A stretch of 8,227 nucleotides of DNA from JAIVGV01 sp035295985 (GTDB taxonomy: Bacteria; Acidobacteriota; Blastocatellia; Pyrinomonadales; Pyrinomonadaceae). Below are positions 1 to 4,889 of this stretch, piece by piece. The DNA is taken from assembly GCA_035295985.1 (NCBI GenBank), contig DATHBT010000324.1, forward strand, positions 1 to 8,227, written 5' to 3'. The notes beneath the pieces are model-generated. The model was not told the DNA's origin. It saw only the letters and a program-made list of their open reading frames with translations, and searched no databases. A program made the position numbers and the translations under genes. How positions within the stretch are numbered: position 1 is the first letter of the stretch; each line of letters begins with the position of its first letter.

Positions 1-1
1 C

Positions 2-133
2 TCGAAGTGCATCAACGCCCTGAGGCGAGCGGTCGAGTTGTTCGTCTGGTGCTGGAATCGGCGACAGAGCCATAAGCAACAACACCCGCGCTATCCGAGC
101 AACATCATCGACTTCGTCTCATGTCTGATTTAG
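2..133 (+). CDS. Partial CDS, C-terminal end of a possible transposase
   Basis: The frame is open from the left edge to a TAG at 131-133 and encodes the last 43 residues of a protein. The visible part has a basic/aromatic segment (ELFVWCWNRRQSHKQQHPRY) followed by PSNIIDFVSCLI. An 'xLFVYxxNxRQxxKxxxPxY...xxIDF' ending resembles the C-terminal tail of some DDE-type insertion-sequence transposases as I remember them. The assignment rests on this short tail only; no catalytic residues are in view. No terminal inverted repeat can be demonstrated because the other end lies outside the window. It could equally be the end of an unrelated basic protein. Confidence 0.4.
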   Translation, partial: SKCINALRRAVELFVWCWNRRQSHKQQHPRYPSNIIDFVSCLI

Positions 134-195
134 TCACTCCCCCGGCGGGCGCGGGGCGTAACTCCCTGCCACTGGAAGTGGCGCGCGAATCCGGC

Positions 196-219
196 TATAC
201 TCCGGGCGCGTTACGCGCC
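196..219 (+). promoter_or_regulatory. Candidate -10 element and small hairpin in the leader of the MBL-fold gene
   Basis: The 207 bases between the upstream stop (133) and the GTG at 341 hold no convincing gene. TATACT at 196-201 matches five of six bases of the sigma70 -10 consensus. The -35 region 17 bases upstream (TGGAAG, 173-178) is poor. Directly after it lies a perfect hairpin, GGCGCG (205-210), loop TTA, CGCGCC (214-219), with no following T run. If this is the promoter, the hairpin would sit at the very 5' end of a leader of about 130 bases. Low confidence, because hairpins are common by chance at this GC content. Confidence 0.25.
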
Positions 220-340
220 GCGCGCGCGGAGACCCTTTCTTTTCCGGGGAACTCTCTCGCTCCCGGTTCGCGCCCGACGAACAGTCAGAAGGCCCCGGAC
301 GCCGCCCGACAAGCCGCGCCGCGTCTGCCCACTTTCCCCT

Positions 341-1117
341 GTGAAGATTCAACTACTGCCCAGCACGTTCGACGGCGACGGCCGCGCCACCCCGGAGCAG
401 CGGCTCACCTGTTACATCGTTGACGACCGCGTCGCCGTTGATGCCGGCAGCCTCGCCCTCGGACTCTCCCCCCGGCAGCGCGAGCAGGTGCGCGACGTGA
501 TCATCACGCACCCGCACATGGATCACATGGCGACGCTGCCGATCTTCATCGACGATCTCTTCGCGCTGCTGCGGGAGCCGGTGCGCGTCCACACGACGCA
601 GGAGATCGTCGATCTGCTGGAGCGCGACGTGTTCAACTGGACGGTTTACCCGCGCTTCTCCGGCCTGCGCAACGAGCACGGCCCCGTGATGGAGTACGTC
701 CCCTTCCGCCCCGGCGAGGAGTTCCGGGTGGCGCACCTGCGGGTCACGGCCGTGCCCGTCAACCACATCGTCCCCACGGTCGGCCTCGTCGTCTCGGACG
801 ACCGCGCGACCGTCGCCTTCAGTTCCGACACGACGACGACCGAGGAGTTCTGGCGCGTCGTCAACGAGATGCCGGGGCTTGCGGCCGTCCTGATCGAGGC
901 CGCCTTCCCCAACTCCATGCGAAAGCTCGCCGATGTCTCCGGCCACCTCACGCCCGAAGGACTCGCGGCCGAGATCGCCAAGCTGACGCACAAGGATTTG
1001 GACGTGCTGGCCGTCCACCTGAAGCCCACTTACCGCGCCGCGCTCGTCGAAGAACTCACGGCGCTGCGCCTACCGAATCTCAGCGTGATGGAGGCCGGCC
1101 GCGACTACGAGTGGTGA
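341..1117 (+). CDS. MBL-fold metallo-hydrolase, class II cyclic-nucleotide phosphodiesterase-like
   Basis: This 258-residue protein is a metallo-beta-lactamase-fold hydrolase, probably cytoplasmic since there is no signal peptide or membrane segment. The metal-binding signature HxHxDH is HPHMDH at residues 57-62, preceded by the VDAG strand near 33-36. Further likely ligands are H142 (in NHIVPT), D163 (in FSSDT), H202 (in SGHLTPEG) and H226 (in AVHLKP). This arrangement and the 'SSDT...VSGHLT...VHLKP' spacing fit class II 3',5'-cyclic-nucleotide phosphodiesterase-like proteins, which would hydrolyse cyclic nucleotides. The actual substrate cannot be read from the sequence. The start is GTG; no Shine-Dalgarno is visible just upstream (the sequence there is ACTTTCCCCT), so initiation may be weak. 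The gene stands alone and ends 18 bases before a strong terminator. Confidence 0.88.
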   Translation: MKIQLLPSTFDGDGRATPEQRLTCYIVDDRVAVDAGSLALGLSPRQREQVRDVIITHPHMDHMATLPIFIDDLFALLREPVRVHTTQEIVDLLERDVFNWTVYPRFSGLRNEHGPVMEYVPFRPGEEFRVAHLRVTAVPVNHIVPTVGLVVSDDRATVAFSSDTTTTEEFWRVVNEMPGLAAVLIEAAFPNSMRKLADVSGHLTPEGLAAEIAKLTHKDLDVLAVHLKPTYRAALVEELTALRLPNLSVMEAGRDYEW

Positions 1118-1135
1118 CCAACAGGCAGCGACAGA

Positions 1136-1180
1136 GTTAAGAGGCCGCCCCGTCCGGACGGGAGCGGCCTCTTAACTTTT
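1136..1180 (+). terminator. Strong intrinsic terminator between convergent genes
   Basis: GTTAAGAGGCCGC (1136-1148) pairs perfectly with GCGGCCTCTTAAC (1164-1176). Inside it CCCGTCC (1149-1155) pairs with GGACGGG (1156-1162), leaving one unpaired A (1163). The tip is fully palindromic, so a few apical pairs must open to form the loop. TTTT follows at 1177-1180. It lies 18 bases after the stop of the MBL-fold gene and faces the convergent membrane-protein gene ending at 1216. On the opposite strand the stem is the same but no T run follows, so termination of the leftward transcript here would be weaker. Confidence 0.88.
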
Positions 1181-1215
1181 CAACGCGCTTCCGCACTTCC
1201 GCCTCGTGTGGCCGT

Positions 1216-1536
1216 TTAACGGGCCGACTCGAACTCGTTCTCAGCGTGCTCGCCGCCCGCGCTTTCGAGCCGGACGCGACCGCTCGGCAACAACTCGGCC
1301 ACGCGGAACGTGCGCTCCGCGTGCTCACGCCCCGGCATCAGCTCGGCGCGGAAGGTGACGCTCATTCCTGGCCGCGCCCAACTGTCGTGGCCCCGGTCGC
1401 GGTCCTCGGCGGAAGAGTCTGCCCGGCCCTGCCCCAGCCCGCGCCCGAGCAGCAGGGCGAGGCCGAAGCCGCCCGCGCCGCCCACGAGCAGCGCGAACCC
1501 GCCGCGCACCCAGCGTTTCTTCAGATAATCCTTCAC
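1216..1536 (-). CDS. Small single-span membrane protein of unknown function
   Basis: This 106-residue protein begins MKDYLKKRWVRGG, with a basic N-terminus ahead of one glycine-rich hydrophobic helix at about residues 12-31. A charged linker (QGRADSSAEDRDRGHDSW, about 36-53) follows. A short soluble domain (about 58-106) has alternating hydrophobic/charged residues suggesting beta strands (MSVTFRAEL, RTFRVAELL, GRVRLES). The positive-inside pattern predicts the C-terminal domain outside the cytoplasm. The start is GTG at 1534-1536, the first start codon after an in-frame TGA at 1546-1548; only weak GA-rich sequence precedes it. It lies 147 bases downstream of the ferredoxin gene on the same strand and may share its transcript. 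I do not recognise the family. Its ending at a terminator and its coding-like codon use support it being real. Confidence 0.7.
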   Translation of the reverse strand: MKDYLKKRWVRGGFALLVGGAGGFGLALLLGRGLGQGRADSSAEDRDRGHDSWARPGMSVTFRAELMPGREHAERTFRVAELLPSGRVRLESAGGEHAENEFESAR

Positions 1537-1588
1537 GCGAAGTTCTCAGTCCACTTAAGGGCGGCCCGTGCCGGCCCGTACGCGCCGA

Positions 1589-1625
1589 CGCGCAAGCCTT
1601 CCCGCCACGGGAGTAGGCTTGCGCG
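1589..1625 (-). repeat. Two-tier hairpin between the ferredoxin and membrane-protein genes
   Basis: CGCGCAAGCC (1589-1598) pairs perfectly with GGCTTGCGCG (1616-1625). Within it TCCCG (1600-1604) pairs with CGGGA (1608-1612) around a CCA loop. The gap 1537-1683 otherwise shows no gene. For the leftward transcript the stem is followed by GC-rich sequence rather than a T run, so it is not a classical intrinsic terminator. It could attenuate or stabilise the ferredoxin message, or protect an RNA end. The structure is seen directly; the role is inferred. Confidence 0.5.
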
Positions 1626-1683
1626 CCTCGTTGCATTCGCACGACGCGCGGCCCGAACCCGCCGGCCGCCGGCCCGCGCAGCC

Positions 1684-1959
1684 TCAGCAGAGCGGGTCGA
1701 GTTTCTCGCTGATCGTCGGCAGGCCGCTCAGTGACTTCTCGGCGTTGAGGGCCGTGTAGTGCGTCCACTCCTCGGGCACCTTGTCCTCGGGGAATATCGC
1801 CTCCACAGGGCACTCGGGCACGCAGGCGTCGCAGTCGATGCAGGTCTCGGGGTTGATGACGAGCAGCGTGTCGTCGAGGTGGAAAGCCTCGACCGGGCAG
1901 ACCAGCGCGCAGTCCGTGTAGCGGCAGTTGACGCAAGGCTCACACACGACGTAGGTCAT
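1684..1959 (-). CDS. fdxA: 7Fe ferredoxin, FdxA type
   Basis: This 91-residue soluble electron carrier matches the FdxA/Azotobacter FdI type of ferredoxin, with one [3Fe-4S] and one [4Fe-4S] cluster. The N-terminus MTYVVCEPCVNCRYTDC is characteristic. By analogy with Azotobacter FdI, C9, C17 and C50 would hold the 3Fe cluster. C21, C40, C43 and C46 (CPVEAF... and CIDCDACVPEC) would hold the 4Fe cluster. C12 matches the known non-ligand cysteine, while C6 is an extra cysteine where threonine is usual in the homologues I recall. The length is a little below that of FdI, lacking part of its C-terminal extension. The ATG is supported by a perfect AGGAGG (1970-1975 on this strand) ten bases upstream. 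It follows the DinB gene on the same strand after about 230 bases and probably has its own promoter. Confidence 0.93.
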   Translation of the reverse strand: MTYVVCEPCVNCRYTDCALVCPVEAFHLDDTLLVINPETCIDCDACVPECPVEAIFPEDKVPEEWTHYTALNAEKSLSGLPTISEKLDPLC

Positions 1960-2057
1960 TTAAATTCGGCCTCCTGAAATTCTTATGACGAGCGGACGGC
2001 GCGGCGCGTACGCGCGCTGAAATAATGCGCGCCGTCGAATCCGGTTGGTTTGACGAG

Positions 2058-2093
2058 CGTGCCTATATTAAGCACGAACCGCGGAGTTTTGGA
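2058..2093 (-). promoter_or_regulatory. Candidate ferredoxin promoter with overlapping inverted repeat
   Basis: Reading leftwards, TAATAT (complement of 2065-2070) is a plausible -10 with a poor -35 (TTCCAA or TCCAAA near 2088-2094) 17-18 bases upstream. It lies inside an inverted repeat, CGTGC (2058-2062), nine AT-rich bases, GCACG (2072-2076). A palindrome over a -10 box is the usual geometry of a repressor operator. Transcription from here would give a leader of roughly 100 bases before the ferredoxin ATG. The palindrome is real; the promoter and operator reading is tentative. Confidence 0.3.
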
Positions 2094-2111
2094 AGCGAAA
2101 AAATTGATTGG

Positions 2112-2239
2112 CAGTCAGCGGTCAGCGGTCGGCGGTCAGCGCGCTCCGCGACACCACAAGACGCCCCTGATCGGAGTCCCCATCCGGGTCACGGTTTTTG
2201 GTTTTCCGGCTGGTTGCTGACGGCTGACAGCTGACCGCT
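2112..2239. repeat. Inverted heptamer array, copy 1 (overlaps the 3' end of the DinB gene)
   Basis: The left arm holds four imperfect tandem heptamers CAGTCAG, CGGTCAG, CGGTCGG, CGGTCAG (2112-2139). The right arm holds the complementary orientation GCTGACG, GCTGACA, GCTGACC, GCT (2216-2239). Bases 2117-2140 and 2216-2239 can pair at 21 of 24 positions, enclosing 75 bases that contain an AT-rich stretch (GGTTTTTGGTTTTCCGG). The right arm and part of the core are translated as the last 15 residues of the DinB protein. A second array with the same architecture lies at 5492-5557, with unit GTGAGCA/G instead of GTCAGCG. This looks like a dispersed small repetitive element rather than a one-off hairpin; how it moves is unknown. 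Confidence 0.75.
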
Positions 2240-2776
2240 CTTGTGCCAGTTCGCGCGGGGCGCGCCGGCCGCGAAGTCGTAGAAGGCGAGATCGCCGGCC
2301 GTGAGCAGCTTGGTGAGCAGGACGATCTGGCCTGTGTGCGTCGAGAAGTGCTCGACGACGTGGAAGACGGCGTTGAGGACGACTACGCCTTCCAGCCCTT
2401 GAATGCGGCGGCGTTCGAGCAGCGTTGCGGGGCTGAGGCCGGCGAGCACCGCGTCAACCTCTTCGAGAGTCACGCGCAGGCGCGCGAGCAGTTCGGATGC
2501 GGTCGGACGTGCCTCGTCACCGCCCGCCTTCCCCGCGTCGAACTCCGCCTGCCGCTCGCGCACATCCTCAGCACCGCCGACGCCGGCCACGACCCACTGG
2601 CGCGCGTTGCCCGCGAGGTGGAGCAGGAGGTTGCCGACGCTGTTCGAGTCGGGGTTCGCGCGCCACCAGATTTGCTCGTCCGTCAGCCGTTCGAGGCAGC
2701 GCTCGATCTTCGGCAGGTAGTCCTGGCTGAGCAGGCGGCGCGCTTCTTCGATGAAGGCTCGTGCGGTTTCATCCAT
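2189..2776 (-). CDS. DinB/DUF1572-family putative metal-dependent protein
   Basis: This 195-residue protein has the four-helix DinB/YfiT-like layout. H53 (in GNLLLHLAGN) and the pair H143/H147 (in HVVEHFSTHTGQI) form the predicted three-histidine metal site. The phrase NPDSNSVGNLLLHLAGN is typical of the DUF1572 subgroup. Family members bind divalent metal and some are thiol transferases, but this protein's substrate is unknown. The start ATG is the only usable start after an in-frame TGA at 2840-2842; no clear Shine-Dalgarno precedes it, so it may depend on the upstream small gene, 63 bases away. Residues 181-195 (GQLSAVSNQPENQKP), including the stop, come from the inverted heptamer array, so the original protein probably ended near residue 180. 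Transcribed leftwards, ahead of the ferredoxin gene. Confidence 0.85.
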   Translation of the reverse strand: MDETARAFIEEARRLLSQDYLPKIERCLERLTDEQIWWRANPDSNSVGNLLLHLAGNARQWVVAGVGGAEDVRERQAEFDAGKAGGDEARPTASELLARLRVTLEEVDAVLAGLSPATLLERRRIQGLEGVVVLNAVFHVVEHFSTHTGQIVLLTKLLTAGDLAFYDFAAGAPRANWHKSGQLSAVSNQPENQKP

Positions 2777-2839
2777 CGCGCGGGCGGGGTCCGAGTCTCG
2801 TCGGCCGAGATTCGGATCAGTTCGTCGGCCGCGGCCCGC

Positions 2840-3019
2840 TCATTCGGCTTCGCCGGGCGGTCGCTTGTGCTTGGCCTTGCGCTCGGCCGGGTGGGCGCGC
2901 TCTTCGGGCTTGGCGCGCGCCAGCGGGTGGCCGGGCGGCGCGACCTGCTTGCGGATCGAGTCGAACAAGGGCCGCGGGTCGGCGGCCTTCTTCGTCTGCT
3001 TCTTCGCGTTCGTCTTCAC
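2840..3019 (-). CDS. Small lysine-rich protein, 59 aa, unknown function
   Basis: A GTG at 3017-3019 opens a 59-codon frame closing with TGA at 2840-2842. The product starts VKTNAKKQTKKAADPRPLFD, then SIRKQVAPPGHPLARAKPEE, and ends in a Lys/Arg/Pro-rich tail. It is strongly basic, has no membrane segment and looks largely disordered. Support comes from context. A GAAGG ribosome binding site lies about seven bases before the GTG, and a good sigma70-type promoter at 3075-3104 would put the transcription start about 50 bases upstream. The frame also has coding-like codon use. The DinB gene follows after 63 bases and probably shares the transcript. I do not recognise the family; nucleic-acid binding is possible given the charge but unproven. 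Confidence 0.6.
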   Translation of the reverse strand: MKTNAKKQTKKAADPRPLFDSIRKQVAPPGHPLARAKPEERAHPAERKAKHKRPPGEAE

Positions 3020-3074
3020 GGCTGCACCTTCTCAGGTTCGGTGTGGCGTGGCGCGTCGCCGCGAGGGTGGCGCG

Positions 3075-3104
3075 ATGCTACGCGCGACACGCTCGCGCTG
3101 TCAA
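3075..3104 (-). promoter_or_regulatory. Sigma70-type promoter for the small basic protein and DinB genes
   Basis: On the minus strand a perfect -35 box TTGACA (complement of 3099-3104) is followed after 18 bases by TAGCAT (complement of 3075-3080), which matches four of six -10 positions. Transcription would start near 3068, giving a leader of about 50 bases to the GTG at 3019. It sits just downstream of the terminator at 3142-3188, so transcription of this unit appears separated from the preceding small gene. Confidence 0.6.
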
Positions 3105-3141
3105 CAGTCTCACACGCCGGTCACGCCCGCGCCTCTCCCCG

Positions 3142-3188
3142 AAAAGCGTTTGCGCCTTACCGTCACTGAACGTGACGGTAAGGCGCAA
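3142..3188 (-). terminator. Intrinsic terminator with a perfect 17-bp stem
   Basis: TTGCGCCTTACCGTCAC (3150-3166) is the exact reverse complement of 3172-3188, with a 5-base loop (TGAAC). Read leftwards, the stem is followed by ACGC and then TTTT (complement of 3142-3145). It begins 28 bases after the TAA of the 75-aa gene at 3217 and fits as that gene's terminator. No T run follows on the plus strand. Confidence 0.8.
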
Positions 3189-3216
3189 CGAGGTGGTTTC
3201 GTTTGTCGGAGGCTGC

Positions 3217-3444
3217 TTACGCGCCGGTCGGCCGCGCCGCCGTGTCCGCGAAGAGCGTCTTGATGGCCTGCGCGGTCTCGTTGCGGCGGCGCTGCTGGAA
3301 CTCGTCCACCCAGCTCGATACGTTTGCCACCATGTCGCGCGCCAACTCCTTCGTTGTCTTGTTTGCGGCCTCCTGTTCGGGCGCGGCCTTCTCGACCGCG
3401 CGCTCGCCGCGCTTGATTACCTTGATTGACTGTTTGGTCTTCAT
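3217..3444 (-). CDS. Small helical protein, 75 aa, unknown function
   Basis: The product starts MKTKQSIKVIKRGERAVEKA, is highly charged, and has a central predicted helix (TTKELARDMVANVSSWVDEF) leading to QQRRRNETAQAIKTLFAD. No signal peptide or membrane span is visible. The frame extends upstream to another ATG at 3487-3489. However, the ATG at 3442-3444 is preferred because AGGGA lies about seven bases before it and the extra 15 residues (MHRMDGHHRTSRETV) look non-coding. The gene ends just before a strong terminator and has no same-strand partner upstream, so it is probably monocistronic. Its start (MKTK) resembles that of the next small gene (VKTN), but the rest does not align by eye. Function unknown. 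Confidence 0.72.
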   Translation of the reverse strand: MKTKQSIKVIKRGERAVEKAAPEQEAANKTTKELARDMVANVSSWVDEFQQRRRNETAQAIKTLFADTAARPTGA

Positions 3445-4004
3445 AACTGTTTCCCTGCTTGTTCGATGATGGCCGTCCATCCTGTGCATCCGTTAAGACG
3501 CTTGAGGCGGCGGAAAAGTTCCCTTTGTTCGAGGTTGACAACTGAACGACGGACGACGGTTTGAGTTGCAAACCTTAGGCCACGCCTGTCACAAGAACGT
3601 CGCAACGCCGTCGCGCATTAACAGCGACCCGCCGCGCAGCGCGATTTTCCAGCCCGCGCGCCACGTCGAAATTAACTTCGCGTTAACTCCGCCCGCCTGT
3701 CATCCAGCTTAGAAAGAGCGCGCCTGCGTGTTTCTATCGTTCAATTCAGCGAGGCTTGCGAATAGTTCTGGTACGCCGGAGTTACGTCTCGTAGGGCGCG
3801 GCGGATTTGCAGAATGCCAACTGCCGGCGCGAGGAGGCGCGCTTTGCCAACCTGCGCGCTTTGATTCGCGCGAGCCGCGGGTGGCTGCCTGCGATCACGC
3901 TGTCGCCACTAACCTTTCTGTTGTGAACAGTTCGCAGAACCTTCACGAAGGCGCTTGCCGGGCGAGCGGCAGACGGCACGTCCGTTGCCCTACCTTGGGT
4001 CGCC
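3445..4004. other. Divergent intergenic region without a convincing gene
   Basis: About 560 bases separate the leftward 75-aa gene from the rightward operon. Open frames here have poor composition and no ribosome binding sites. Structures seen: TTAAC (3672-3676), five bases, GTTAA (3682-3686), an AT-rich inverted repeat. A nested palindrome, GTGAA (3923-3927)/TTCAC (3942-3946), encloses GTTC (3930-3933) and GAAC (3937-3940) around GCA. A hairpin pairs GGCA plus ACGG (3968-3976, one bulged G) with CCGT plus TGCC (3982-3989), ending 15 bases before the ATG at 4005. A perfect TTGACA occurs at 3535-3540 on the plus strand but has no matching -10. No promoter for either flanking gene can be named with confidence. 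Confidence 0.5.
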
Positions 4005-4889
4005 ATGCGTGCCGTCGAAATCATCACCGTTTACCTCGCCTGCGCCGCTCCGGTCGGCGTCGCCCGATACCTTCGTTGTTCGGATGGTGCGCGTCGCGGC
4101 CGTCGCTTCGCCTCCGCGGTGGCGGCCGCGCTTGGGTGGCCCTTCATCCTTCTATCCCACTTCACTACGCGCGAAAAACGGCCGAGCGGGATCACCGCCA
4201 TGAAAAAAAATTTTCCGCCGTATGAATCCGCCTTTGAACGCGCCGAGCGCTCGCTCCTCGACGCACTCTACGGCCTCGAAGACGAAGCGCACGAAGCCTG
4301 CGGCGCCGAACACTGCGGGCCGACGGCCGAGGCCGCCCGTTCCGCCCGCGCCACGGTAGAACGCTACGCCGGGCTGACTCTTGCGGCACGCCACGCGCGC
4401 GCCGACGGCGAGCCGACCCGAAGCGAACTCGAACCGGCGCGAGTCAGCGGGCGGACGGGCACAGACCTCGAAATCGCCGGCCGCTGCCTGCACCGCCGCA
4501 ACGTCGCGCGCCTCGAAGCGCACCGCCGCTCTGCGCGCGTCGAGCTGCTGCACGCGCTCGCCGATCTGCCGGACAACTTCGCCGCGTCGCTCCTCGCGCG
4601 ACCGTCGGACTTCCGCGCGAGTCGCCGCCTCTTCGCCGCGCTGCTCCCCGTCTATGGCCGCGCCGTCGAACTGCTCCAGCAAGACGGCGACGCGCGCGGC
4701 GCTCAGACAATCGCGCGCCTCTTCGACGACGCCTGCTCGCGCCTGCGCCGCCTCGAAGCCTTCGACCACTCCGACGCGCACGCCGCCCCCGAAGGAGACG
4801 AACCATGTACGCCGCACGACTCGCCACCGCCGGCCCCGCAACTGCCGGCGTCGCAACCCCGGAGTGCCGCGACCTTGACGCGCGCCTGA
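4005..4889 (+). CDS. Protein of unknown function with hydrophobic N-terminal segments
   Basis: This is a 294-residue frame. The first 65 residues contain two hydrophobic stretches (about 6-23, IITVYLACAAPVGVARYL, and about 36-51) split by an Arg-rich loop. A long Ala/Arg/Glu-rich, mainly helical soluble region (about 70-265) follows. The C-terminal tail is rich in Pro, Ser and Arg. No catalytic motif is recognisable. Two starts are possible: ATG 4005, chosen because the codons after it already show coding-type GC-rich third positions and a sensible membrane anchor, and ATG 4200, giving a soluble protein of 229 residues. Neither has a good Shine-Dalgarno. The last 85 bases overlap the next gene in another frame, so the Pro/Ser tail may be a secondary extension. 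It is probably the first gene of the kinase operon. Confidence 0.6.
   Translation: MRAVEIITVYLACAAPVGVARYLRCSDGARRGRRFASAVAAALGWPFILLSHFTTREKRPSGITAMKKNFPPYESAFERAERSLLDALYGLEDEAHEACGAEHCGPTAEAARSARATVERYAGLTLAARHARADGEPTRSELEPARVSGRTGTDLEIAGRCLHRRNVARLEAHRRSARVELLHALADLPDNFAASLLARPSDFRASRRLFAALLPVYGRAVELLQQDGDARGAQTIARLFDDACSRLRRLEAFDHSDAHAAPEGDEPCTPHDSPPPAPQLPASQPRSAATLTRA

Noticed and set aside
353..1018. 221-residue minus-strand open frame opposite the MBL-fold gene
   Set aside because: It is a GC-rich antisense shadow with Arg/Asp/Val-rich low-information sequence; the plus strand carries an unmistakable HxHxDH hydrolase.
1325..1936. 203-residue minus-strand open frame spanning the ferredoxin and membrane-protein genes
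   Set aside because: It lies in another frame of the same strand; the ferredoxin frame has the Cys motifs and a perfect AGGAGG, so this is an out-of-frame by-product.
2030..2060. tRNA-like T-arm (GTCGAATCCGG)
   Set aside because: No matching acceptor, anticodon or D-arm stems can be drawn around it.
2112..2239. CRISPR array
   Set aside because: The units are 7-base direct repeats in two opposed blocks, without spacers of uniform length.
2243..3169. 308-residue plus-strand open frame opposite the DinB and 59-aa genes
   Set aside because: It is the antisense of a gene with a clear three-histidine DinB signature and runs through a promoter and intergenic sequence; no family signature or ribosome binding site.
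3445..3489. Longer 90-residue form of the small helical protein starting at 3489
   Set aside because: The internal ATG at 3442-3444 has an AGGGA ribosome binding site at proper spacing, while the extra 15 residues lack coding character.
3535..3563. Plus-strand sigma70 promoter at the perfect TTGACA (3535-3540)
   Set aside because: The sequence 16-19 bases downstream (around GGTTTG) does not resemble a -10 box and no plus-strand gene starts nearby.
3728..4225. 165-residue plus-strand open frame in the intergenic region
   Set aside because: Composition is non-coding-like, no ribosome binding site, and it runs out of frame over the better candidate starting at 4005.
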